64,000 nucleotides of DNA. Origin: an uncultured Pelagibacteraceae bacterium. Lineage in GTDB: Bacteria > Pseudomonadota > Alphaproteobacteria > Pelagibacterales > Pelagibacteraceae. Both the position numbers and the translations under genes were made by a program. The stretch spans positions 1-64,000 of the forward strand of contig CACHOG010000005.1 of the NCBI GenBank assembly GCA_902581445.1, given 5' to 3'. The notes below the pieces were generated by a model. It was not told the origin of the DNA. It searched no databases and was given only the letters and a program-made list of their open reading frames with translations. Below, piece after piece: positions 32,139-40,534 of this stretch. The stretch's first letter is position 1, and every line of letters begins with the position of its first letter.

Positions 32139-33284
32139 ATGGAATATTTCGTCATTCTACTTATAGTTGTTATAATTTATCTTCTATATCTACTTAATCA
32201 AAAAAAAAACAAACCAATAAATACCGCCACAATAATTAACAAAAGAGAAGAAAAAACAAAAAGAGTAATTATCGATGAGCTTGAGGATCAGTTTTTTGCA
32301 TTAAATAAATTTAACATAATTAAATATGCTAATCCAAGTGCATTAAAAAGATTTGGTAGTAGTTTAATTGATAAAAACATATCATCTGTAATTCGAAAAC
32401 CAGAATTAATAGAAAATATTGAAAAAGCTATAGTTGAAAATAAAACAAAAAATATTGATATTGAAATAGGCTTGCCATCATATCAATTTTATAAAATTTA
32501 TATTATTCCTGGTCCAACTCATTTATTTACTGAACCAGATTCTGTTGTGTTATTTTTAAAAGACTTTACTGAAATTACAAAAGCACAAAAATTTAAAACT
32601 GATTTTGTCGCCAATGTAAGCCATGAATTAAGAACACCCTTGATGGCTATCAAAGGATCTTTAGAAACTATTGAAGGTCCAGCGGCAGAAGACGATAAAG
32701 CAAAAAAAAAATTTATGAAAATAATGACTGATCAATCAAATAGAATGGAAAATTTAATTAATGATCTTTTAATACTCACAAGAATTGAATTAGAAGAACA
32801 CATAAGGCCAAACTCTTTAGTTAATATAAATGATCTTTTCAAAACAATCATCAGTAATTTTGAGATTGTTTTAAAAAAAAAGAAATTAAATATTAATTTA
32901 TCTCTCACAAATCCAACAATTGTTATTGGAGATGAAAAAAAATTACAAACTGTTTTTTCTAATCTTTTAGATAATGCAATTAAGTATTCAAAGGAAAATA
33001 AGTCTATTTTTATATCAAGTGAAATTAGTGATGGTAAATTGTTAGAAAAAAATTTTATGATCAGTGTTAAAGACGAAGGTGTTGGCATTCCTCAAAGATA
33101 TATTTCTAGAATTACAGAAAGATTTTTTAGAGTAGATCTTGAACAAAGTAATAAGGTTGGTGGAACTGGTTTAGGATTAGCTATTGTTAAACATATAGTT
33201 ACTCAACATCGTGGACACTATGAGATTCTAAGTGAGGAAAACCAAGGAACTGAAATTCAAATTTATTTACCAGCGAAAACTTAA
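32139..33284 (+). CDS. phoR: phosphate regulon sensor histidine kinase PhoR
   Basis: N-terminal TM, PAS-like region, FVANVSHELRTPLMAIKGSLETI, GTGLGLAIVKHIV; adjacent to pst. Confidence 0.9.
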   Translation: MEYFVILLIVVIIYLLYLLNQKKNKPINTATIINKREEKTKRVIIDELEDQFFALNKFNIIKYANPSALKRFGSSLIDKNISSVIRKPELIENIEKAIVENKTKNIDIEIGLPSYQFYKIYIIPGPTHLFTEPDSVVLFLKDFTEITKAQKFKTDFVANVSHELRTPLMAIKGSLETIEGPAAEDDKAKKKFMKIMTDQSNRMENLINDLLILTRIELEEHIRPNSLVNINDLFKTIISNFEIVLKKKKLNINLSLTNPTIVIGDEKKLQTVFSNLLDNAIKYSKENKSIFISSEISDGKLLEKNFMISVKDEGVGIPQRYISRITERFFRVDLEQSNKVGGTGLGLAIVKHIVTQHRGHYEILSEENQGTEIQIYLPAKT

Positions 33285-33374
33285 ATTTAAAAAGTATTAT
33301 ATTGTAATAGTTTTAGAAGGTTTTTTTAACAATTCTTTACTTGATTAATGTTAATCTTTTAATTAATTTTTTAT

Positions 33375-33983
33375 ATGGTTAAAATATTCAAAAATATTTT
33401 GATTTTTGCTTTTTTGTTAAGTTCTATAACAACAAGTGTTTTTTCTAAAGATATCACAACATTATTAAGAAATCAGCAACTTACAGTTTTTGATATTGGA
33501 ATTTTTAGATTAGAAGCAGATTTAAAAACCTCATATCCTTCTATAAAAGATCATTTAGAAGTTACTGAAGATGAATTTTATACAGACGTAGTTACCTCGT
33601 ATTCTAAAAATTCAATTGATTTAATTGTTTCTGTTCCTATGAATGAAAATCTCAAGAAGGAAAATTATTTTTCAGATTCTTTTAGATGTAAAAATATTTT
33701 TAATTCTGTAAGAGATTTTTTATTGAGGAATGAAAATTTGAGTAATTACAGATATACTATGGCTACAAGTTATTTAACCTCTATATTTTCAACCCCAAGT
33801 TCATGGCCAAGCTGGAGATATGATGAAGAAATTAGAGAAGAATTAGTAAACTTAGTAAAACTAGAAATAACTTTACGTCCAAGCAATGAACTAGCTCTTA
33901 ATGAACAGGTAAACCCTGTTTCATGTATTGGTGGCCTAGAAAGTGATATTGATCAGATAATTATATCAAAAAAATACAACTAA
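33375..33983 (+). CDS. hypothetical secreted protein between phoR and pstS
   Basis: Intact 202-aa ORF with N-terminal signal peptide (FKNILIFAFLLSSITTSVFS); two cysteines in the mature part. Confidence 0.85.
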   Translation: MVKIFKNILIFAFLLSSITTSVFSKDITTLLRNQQLTVFDIGIFRLEADLKTSYPSIKDHLEVTEDEFYTDVVTSYSKNSIDLIVSVPMNENLKKENYFSDSFRCKNIFNSVRDFLLRNENLSNYRYTMATSYLTSIFSTPSSWPSWRYDEEIREELVNLVKLEITLRPSNELALNEQVNPVSCIGGLESDIDQIIISKKYN

Positions 33984-33993
33984 AAAGTTACCT

Positions 33994-34023
33994 TTTTAAC
34001 AAAAGTGTAACAATTCTGTAATA
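33994..34023 (+). promoter_or_regulatory. candidate Pho box (three half-sites, 11-nt period) upstream of pstS
   Basis: TTTTAACA-AAAG-TGTAACA-ATTC-TGTAATA. Confidence 0.8.
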
Positions 34024-34092
34024 TTAAAGATTCAATAAATTTATACTTGTCAGCAATCTTTTAAATAAAAAATAAAGAAAGGATTAAAGATA

Positions 34093-35124
34093 ATGAAAAA
34101 ACTAACTATAGTAATTGCTTCATTAGTTGCTTTATCAATAGCAACTGTTGCTCAAGCAAGAGATCAAATTAAGATAGTTGGTTCTTCTACGGTATTCCCT
34201 TACGCAACAGTTGTTGCTGAAAGATTTGGTGGTTCAGGATTTAAAACTCCTGTAATCGAATCTACTGGTACTGGTGGTGGAGCTAAACTATTCTGTGCTG
34301 GTGTAGGTGAACAACATCCTGATATTACAAATGCATCAAGAGCTATGAAAGATAAAGAAAAAGCTCTTTGTAAGAAAAATGGTGTAAATGAAATCGTTGA
34401 GATCGTAATTGGTAACGATGGTATTACATTAGCTTACAGCAAAGATGCAAAACCAGTAAACTTTACTAAAGAACATTTGTATTTAGCACTAGCTGCTCAT
34501 ACAGTTGTTGACGGTAAATTAGTTCCAAATATTTATAAAACTTGGGACCAAATTGACCCTAGCTTACCAAAACAAAAAATTTCAGTGATGATCCCACCAG
34601 GAACATCAGGAACTAGAGATGCTTGGAATTCTTTAGTTATGAAAAAAGGTATGACCAAAGAAGCTAAAGCTCTTTATAAAGCTGGTTTTGAAGCTGGAAA
34701 TAAAAAATACAAAAAACCTCAAAAACTTTACAGAGAAGATGGTGCTGCTATTGAAGTTGGAGAAAATGATAGTTTAATCATCCAAAAGTTAACTCAAGAT
34801 AAAGATATGTTTGGTTTCTTTGGTTTCAGTTATTTCTTAGCTGCAAAAGATAAATTGCAAGCAGCAAGTATTGATGGTGGACAACCATCATTGAAGTCTA
34901 TTCAAGACTACAGTTATGCTGTTGCTAGACCTTTATTCTTCTACGTGAAAAAAGCTCACGTTGGAGTAATTCCAGGTTTACATGAGTTTGTGAAAGAATT
35001 CACAACGAAGAAAGCTATTGGAAAAGGTGGTTACCTAGCAGACATTGGTTTAGTGCCATTAGACTCTAAGTTGTATAAAACAACTAGAACTAATGCTACC
35101 AAACTAGTTGCTATGGGTAATTAA
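34093..35124 (+). CDS. pstS: phosphate ABC transporter substrate-binding protein
   Basis: Signal peptide; IKIVGSSTVFPYATVVAERFG, STGTGGGAKLFCAGVG, PPGTSGTRDAW. Confidence 0.97.
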   Translation: MKKLTIVIASLVALSIATVAQARDQIKIVGSSTVFPYATVVAERFGGSGFKTPVIESTGTGGGAKLFCAGVGEQHPDITNASRAMKDKEKALCKKNGVNEIVEIVIGNDGITLAYSKDAKPVNFTKEHLYLALAAHTVVDGKLVPNIYKTWDQIDPSLPKQKISVMIPPGTSGTRDAWNSLVMKKGMTKEAKALYKAGFEAGNKKYKKPQKLYREDGAAIEVGENDSLIIQKLTQDKDMFGFFGFSYFLAAKDKLQAASIDGGQPSLKSIQDYSYAVARPLFFYVKKAHVGVIPGLHEFVKEFTTKKAIGKGGYLADIGLVPLDSKLYKTTRTNATKLVAMGN

Positions 35125-35150
35125 TTATTCCTCAGTTAACAAATGATTAA

Positions 35151-35182
35151 AAAAGGGGGTCTTTTTTAGACCCCTTTTTTTT
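35151..35182 (+). terminator. rho-independent terminator/attenuator between pstS and pstC
   Basis: AAAAGGGGGTCT-T-tract loop-AGACCCCTTTTTTTT. Confidence 0.9.
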
Positions 35183-35217
35183 AAATTAAGAGTACAGTCC
35201 TCAATAAAGGAGATTCT

Positions 35218-36603
35218 TTGAACTTAATATTATTTATATTTATTGTTCTTCTAGGTTTCACAAGTTATTATTTTGGACGCAAAAAAGCATATACAATTCA
35301 ATCTACAAAAAAAAGATTAACTGCATTACCACAATTTTATGGTTATTATCTTGCAATTTGGTGTGCAATACCAGCCTTTATAATTTTTTCTTTATGGGCA
35401 ATTTTTGAGCCCACAATTGTAAAACTATTAATATTAAGTGATTATTCAAATCAAGGTTATCTTGATGATGAATTAAATTTAATATACGAAAAGACAAAAG
35501 CATTATCTCGAGGTCAATTCACCGGAGAAATTACACCTTTCATTGATGCTTCTGCTGAAAAATATTTAAGTCTTCGATCAATAGCACAAAGTTCAAAAGT
35601 TGTTATAGTATTATCTGCAATTATTGCCTCTGTTGCTTATGCGTATAAAAGAATTTCATCTAATTCTAGAACAAGAGAACCAGTTGAAAAATTTTTGAAC
35701 GCAGTTTTATTTACAGCTTCTTTAGCTGCAATATTAACTACTGTTGGAATAGTTTTCTCACTTATATTTCAAACTATAGATTTTTTTAAAGTAATTCCAT
35801 TATTTGATTTTGTCTTTGGAACTCACTGGTATCCAGCAAAAGCTTTTGTTAGAGATTCTTCTGAGGCTTTAGATCCGACAATGTATTCAGATACTTTTGG
35901 AGCAGTTCCTATTTTTGCAGGTACTTTTTTTATTGCATTTATTGCTATGTGTGTTGCTATACCAATTGGATTAATGAGTGGAATTTATTTAGCTGAATAT
36001 GCATCAGCTAAAGTTAGACAATATGCAAAACCATTAATTGAAATTTTAGCTGGTATACCAACAGTTGTTTATGGTTTTTTTGCTGCCCTAACTGTTGGCC
36101 CATTTTTAAAAGAATTAGGAACCTCAATGGGTCTCGAAGTTTCAGCTGAAAGTGCTTTAGCAGCAGGAGGGGTAATGGGCATTATGATCATACCATTTAT
36201 TTCAAGTTTAAGTGACGATGTAATTACAAGTGTACCTCAAAGTTTAAGAGATGGAAGTTATGCTATGGGAGCAACTAAATCAGAAACAATCAAGAGAGTT
36301 ATTTTTCCTGCAGCATTGCCGGGGATAGTTGGATCTATTTTGCTTGGTGTTTCAAGAGCTATTGGAGAAACAATGATAGTTGTTATGGCCTCTGGTTTAG
36401 CTGCTAATTTAACTTTAAATCCATTAGAATCTACTTCAACAATTACAGCTCAAATTGTAGTTATTCTAATTGGTGACCAAGCTTTTGGTGACCCAAAAAC
36501 GCAAGCTGCTTTTGCTTTAGGTATGTCATTATTTTTAGTAACGCTTTGTTTAAACATTGTGGCCTTAAGAGTTGTTAAAAAATATAGAGAGAAATATGAA
36601 TAA
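35218..36603 (+). CDS. pstC: phosphate ABC transporter permease PstC (extended N-terminus; TTG start as listed, not verified)
   Basis: IEILAGIPTVVYGFFAAL; REPS/ATKSETIKRVIFPAALPGIVGSILLGVSRAIGETMIV. Confidence 0.95.
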   Translation: MNLILFIFIVLLGFTSYYFGRKKAYTIQSTKKRLTALPQFYGYYLAIWCAIPAFIIFSLWAIFEPTIVKLLILSDYSNQGYLDDELNLIYEKTKALSRGQFTGEITPFIDASAEKYLSLRSIAQSSKVVIVLSAIIASVAYAYKRISSNSRTREPVEKFLNAVLFTASLAAILTTVGIVFSLIFQTIDFFKVIPLFDFVFGTHWYPAKAFVRDSSEALDPTMYSDTFGAVPIFAGTFFIAFIAMCVAIPIGLMSGIYLAEYASAKVRQYAKPLIEILAGIPTVVYGFFAALTVGPFLKELGTSMGLEVSAESALAAGGVMGIMIIPFISSLSDDVITSVPQSLRDGSYAMGATKSETIKRVIFPAALPGIVGSILLGVSRAIGETMIVVMASGLAANLTLNPLESTSTITAQIVVILIGDQAFGDPKTQAAFALGMSLFLVTLCLNIVALRVVKKYREKYE

Positions 36604-37864
36604 AAATAAAGAACAATTATTAAATAAAAGATACAAGGCTGAGCAGAGATTTCGCTTATACGGTCAAAGTGCAATTTTTATGGCACTTTTATTTTTAACA
36701 ATTTTTATTTTCAAAATTTTTTCAACTGGCTATTCAGCTTTTCAAAAAACTTGGCTCATTGTTCCAGTAACTTTTGATCCCGAACTAATGATGTTAGAAC
36801 AAAACCCTTCTAAAGAAGATATACAAGATGCCGATTATTACGATATAGCATTAAAATCAATGGCTGATTTAGATCTAAATGCCAATGAGGATCAAGAAAA
36901 TGAATTGAAGAGAATGGTGTCTTATTTCTTCGAAAAAGAAATTAAAAATGAGCTTTTAAATGACCCTAATTTAATAGGAAAAACAAAAGAAGTTTATCTA
37001 ACTGCTTCAGATGATTTAGACCAAGTCTTTAAAGGAAATTATCCAAGAGATTTACCTGAAGACCAAAGAAGAGTAAGCGATTATCAATTAAAAATTTTTG
37101 ATCAACTTGTTGTAAATGGTAAGGTTGAAAGTAAATTTAATATTAGTTTTTTTACAAATGCAGACTCAAGAGAAGCTGAACTAGCTGGTATAGCTAGTTC
37201 ATTTATGGGCTCAATTTTTTCTATACTTGTTTGTTTAATGATAGCTTTTCCTGTTGCGGTTCTAGCTGCAATCTATCTTGAAGAATTTGCCCCTAAAAAT
37301 AGATTTACTGATTTTATTGAAGTAAATATAAATAACTTAGCAGCAGTTCCATCTATAGTTTTTGGTCTATTAGGGTTAGGAGTTTTATTGGCTATATTTC
37401 AATTACCAAGATCTACACCATTAGTTGGAGGTATCACTTTGTCCTTAATGACCTTACCAACAATAATTATAGCTGCTAGAGCATCATTAAAAGCGGTTCC
37501 ACCAAGTATAAGAGAGGCAGCACTTGCTATGGGAGCAAGTCGAATGCAAACCACAATGCATCATACAGTTCCTCTTTCTATGCCTGGTACGTTATCAGGA
37601 ACAATAATTGGTTTAGCTCAAGCTTTAGGAGAAACCGCACCCCTCATTTTAATTGGAATGGTTGCTTTTGTTAACACGATACCTGGATCACCTATGGATC
37701 CTGCTGCAAGTTTACCAGTTCAAATTTATATTTGGGCTGAAAGTGCTGAAAGGGGATTTGTAGAAAAAGTCTCGGCGTGTATAATGGTCTTACTTGGTTT
37801 TTTAATAACAATGAATTTATTTGCTCAAATAATTAGACATAAGTTTGAAAAAAAATGGAGTTAA
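36596..37864 (+). CDS. pstA: phosphate ABC transporter permease PstA (extended periplasmic segment)
   Basis: [57 protein letters not shown]; start at MNKNKEQ. Confidence 0.95.
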   Translation: MNKNKEQLLNKRYKAEQRFRLYGQSAIFMALLFLTIFIFKIFSTGYSAFQKTWLIVPVTFDPELMMLEQNPSKEDIQDADYYDIALKSMADLDLNANEDQENELKRMVSYFFEKEIKNELLNDPNLIGKTKEVYLTASDDLDQVFKGNYPRDLPEDQRRVSDYQLKIFDQLVVNGKVESKFNISFFTNADSREAELAGIASSFMGSIFSILVCLMIAFPVAVLAAIYLEEFAPKNRFTDFIEVNINNLAAVPSIVFGLLGLGVLLAIFQLPRSTPLVGGITLSLMTLPTIIIAARASLKAVPPSIREAALAMGASRMQTTMHHTVPLSMPGTLSGTIIGLAQALGETAPLILIGMVAFVNTIPGSPMDPAASLPVQIYIWAESAERGFVEKVSACIMVLLGFLITMNLFAQIIRHKFEKKWS

Positions 37865-37865
37865 A

Positions 37866-38621
37866 ATGATAAAGATTAAAGCAAAAGATGTTGATGTTTT
37901 TTATGGAAAAAAACAAGCGCTCTTTAATATAAGTTTAGATATTGAGGAAAAACAAGTAACAGCATTAATTGGTCCATCTGGTTGTGGTAAATCAACTTTC
38001 CTAAGATGTCTTAATAGAATGAATGATGTAATTGATATTTGTAGTGTTAAAGGAGAAATTTTAATTAATGACTTTAATATCAATGATAAAAGTTGTGATG
38101 TAGTAAGACTAAGAGAAAAAATTGGTATGGTTTTTCAAAAACCTAATCCTTTTCCAAAAACTTTATATGAAAATGTATCTTACGGTCCAACAATTCATGG
38201 TATGGCTCAATCAAAACAAGAAATGGATGAAATTGTTGAAACTAGTTTGAAAAAGGCTGCACTATGGGAAGAAGTAAAAGATAGATTACATGAACCTGGA
38301 ACTGGATTATCTGGAGGACAACAGCAAAGACTTTGTATTGCTAGAGCGATTTCTGTAAGACCAGAAGTTATATTAATGGATGAGCCTTGTTCAGCATTAG
38401 ATCCTATAGCAACAGCGCAAATTGAAGAATTGATTGACGAGTTAAAAAAAGAGCACACAATAATAATTGTAACTCATTCTATGGCTCAAGCAGCACGTGT
38501 TTCTCAAAATACAGGTTTTTTTCATTTAGGACAATTGATTGAACATGGATCTACTGATAAAATATTTAAGAATCCTGATAATAAAAAAACGCAAGATTAT
38601 ATAACAGGGAGGTTTGGATAA
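37866..38621 (+). CDS. pstB: phosphate ABC transporter ATP-binding protein
   Basis: [46 protein letters not shown]. Confidence 0.98.
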   Translation: MIKIKAKDVDVFYGKKQALFNISLDIEEKQVTALIGPSGCGKSTFLRCLNRMNDVIDICSVKGEILINDFNINDKSCDVVRLREKIGMVFQKPNPFPKTLYENVSYGPTIHGMAQSKQEMDEIVETSLKKAALWEEVKDRLHEPGTGLSGGQQQRLCIARAISVRPEVILMDEPCSALDPIATAQIEELIDELKKEHTIIIVTHSMAQAARVSQNTGFFHLGQLIEHGSTDKIFKNPDNKKTQDYITGRFG

Positions 38622-39328
38622 TGTCTGAAGCACCACATACAGTTAAATCTTACGAAGAAGAACTAAAAAATCTGAATGCTAATATAGTTAAGATGGGAAG
38701 TGCATGTGAGGATGCTTTAGGTAAAGCAATTCAAGCCATTACAACAAGAAATAGTGATATTGCTGAAAATGTAATTCAAGATGATGAAAAAATAGATAAA
38801 TATGAAGCCTTAATTGAACAACAAGTTGTAAATTTAATTGCTTTAAGACAACCTATGGCAATTGATTTAAGGGAGACAGTAACGGCTTTGAAAATGTCTT
38901 CAGATTTAGAAAGAATAGGTGATTTAGCAAAAAATATATCCAAGAGAACACTTTTGCTTAATGAAAATCTTCCAAAGAATTTGGTAGATTCACTAAATAG
39001 AGTATCTACCAATGTTCAAAAACAATTAAAATCAACATTAGACGCTTATCTAGAAAGATCTGCGCCAATAGCAGTAAATGTTTGGGAAGGTGATGAGCAA
39101 ATAGATGATCTAACAAATCTTTGTATGCAAGAAGTTATAAAATATCTTAAAGACAATGAAAAAAATTTAGAGGATGGAACTCACTTGTTGTTTGTGACCA
39201 AAAACGTTGAGCGTATTGGTGATCATACTACAAATGTTGCAGAACAAATTTATTACTTAGTTAAAGGTGAATATTTAGAAGGTGACAGACCAAAGGGCAC
39301 CGAGCCAATTGTAACAGGAGAAAAATGA
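38621..39328 (+). CDS. phoU: phosphate transport system regulator PhoU
   Basis: SSDLERIGDLAKNI and TKNVERIGDHTTNVAEQIYYLV. Confidence 0.97.
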   Translation: MSEAPHTVKSYEEELKNLNANIVKMGSACEDALGKAIQAITTRNSDIAENVIQDDEKIDKYEALIEQQVVNLIALRQPMAIDLRETVTALKMSSDLERIGDLAKNISKRTLLLNENLPKNLVDSLNRVSTNVQKQLKSTLDAYLERSAPIAVNVWEGDEQIDDLTNLCMQEVIKYLKDNEKNLEDGTHLLFVTKNVERIGDHTTNVAEQIYYLVKGEYLEGDRPKGTEPIVTGEK

Positions 39329-39331
39329 TTT

Positions 39332-40015
39332 ATGTCAGCTCATGTTTTCATAGCTGAAGATGAAGCATCAATTGTTAGTTTGTTAAAGTACAATCTTGAA
39401 AAAGAAGGTTATAAAGTCAGTCATTCAGAAAATGGAGAAGATGCTCTTAAACAAATAAAATCAAAACAGCCAGATTTAATATTAATGGATTGGATGTTAC
39501 CAGAATTATCTGGTGTTGAAATTTGTAAAAACTTAAAAAAAGATAATAAGTTTAATGATATTCCTGTCATTATGTTAACTGCAAAAGGGGAGGAAGAAGA
39601 CAAATTAAAAGCATTTGATACAGGTGCAGATGATTATGTAACTAAACCTTTTAGTCAAAAAGAATTGAATGCTAGAATAAAATCTTTATTGAGAAGATCT
39701 AAACCTCAATCATCATCAGACATTGTAGAATTTACTGATTTAAAAATAGATCGGATTACAAAAAGAGTTTATAGAAAAGATAAAGAAATTACTTTGGGTC
39801 CAACTGAATTTAAACTCTTAGATTTTTTTATCAAAAATCCAAAAAGAGTTTATTCAAGAGAACAACTTCTAAATAATGTTTGGGGGGAAGATATATATGT
39901 TGAGTCTAGAACAGTAGATGTTCATATTAGAAGATTAAGACAAGCAATTAACATACAAAATACAAAACCTTTAATTAGAACAGTGAGATCAGCTGGTTAT
40001 TCTTTAGAATCTTGA
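39332..40015 (+). CDS. phoB: phosphate regulon response regulator PhoB
   Basis: REC (LILMDWMLPELSG, MLTAKGEE, GADDYVTKPFS) plus OmpR-type wHTH (VDVHIRRLRQAI). Confidence 0.96.
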   Translation: MSAHVFIAEDEASIVSLLKYNLEKEGYKVSHSENGEDALKQIKSKQPDLILMDWMLPELSGVEICKNLKKDNKFNDIPVIMLTAKGEEEDKLKAFDTGADDYVTKPFSQKELNARIKSLLRRSKPQSSSDIVEFTDLKIDRITKRVYRKDKEITLGPTEFKLLDFFIKNPKRVYSREQLLNNVWGEDIYVESRTVDVHIRRLRQAINIQNTKPLIRTVRSAGYSLES

Positions 40016-40521
40016 AGATCTTTGGGTCTTATAAATTCTTTTAAAACTCCTTTTTTCTCAATTTCATTCCAGGATTTAATATCAAACTCAATTTTTGCAA
40101 ATGCTGCTGTTGGGAATTTATAATTCATTAGTTTAAAATTATTCGTATTATGATTTTTTGTAAGATTTCGTACTAAATTTTTCACTGATGGTTCATGGTT
40201 TATAATCAAAATCGATTTATATTCACTGGATATTTCTTTAATTTTTTTTGTAATTGCATTCTCATCAACTAAATATAAATCTTTTGAAAAATTAACTTTT
40301 TTTGGCTTATTAATTTTCTTGGATAAAATTTGAAAAGTTTTTTTTGTTCTTTTTGATGATGAAATTAATGCATAATCAAATTTAAATTTTTTTTTAACAA
40401 AAAATTCACAAATCATTTTTGCATTTTTCTTGCCTCTTTTACTAAGTGGTCTATCAAAATCATTAATGCTTAAATCATCCCAACTAGATTTTGCGTGTCT
40501 CATGACGTATAATTGATACAT
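39997..40521 (-). CDS. SixA-like histidine phosphatase
   Basis: LYVMRHAKSSWDD...DFDRPLSKRGKKNAK...LISSSKRTKKT...LIINHEPSV; start taken at MYQLYVMRH. Confidence 0.87.
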   Translation of the reverse strand: MYQLYVMRHAKSSWDDLSINDFDRPLSKRGKKNAKMICEFFVKKKFKFDYALISSSKRTKKTFQILSKKINKPKKVNFSKDLYLVDENAITKKIKEISSEYKSILIINHEPSVKNLVRNLTKNHNTNNFKLMNYKFPTAAFAKIEFDIKSWNEIEKKGVLKEFIRPKDLQDSKE

Positions 40522-40534
40522 AAAATCTAAATAT

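Noticed and set aside
33321-33342. TTTTAACA-ATTC-TTTACTT upstream of the unknown secreted protein as a full Pho box
   Set aside because: First half-site is exact but the second matches only about 3 of 7 positions, so not called as a feature.
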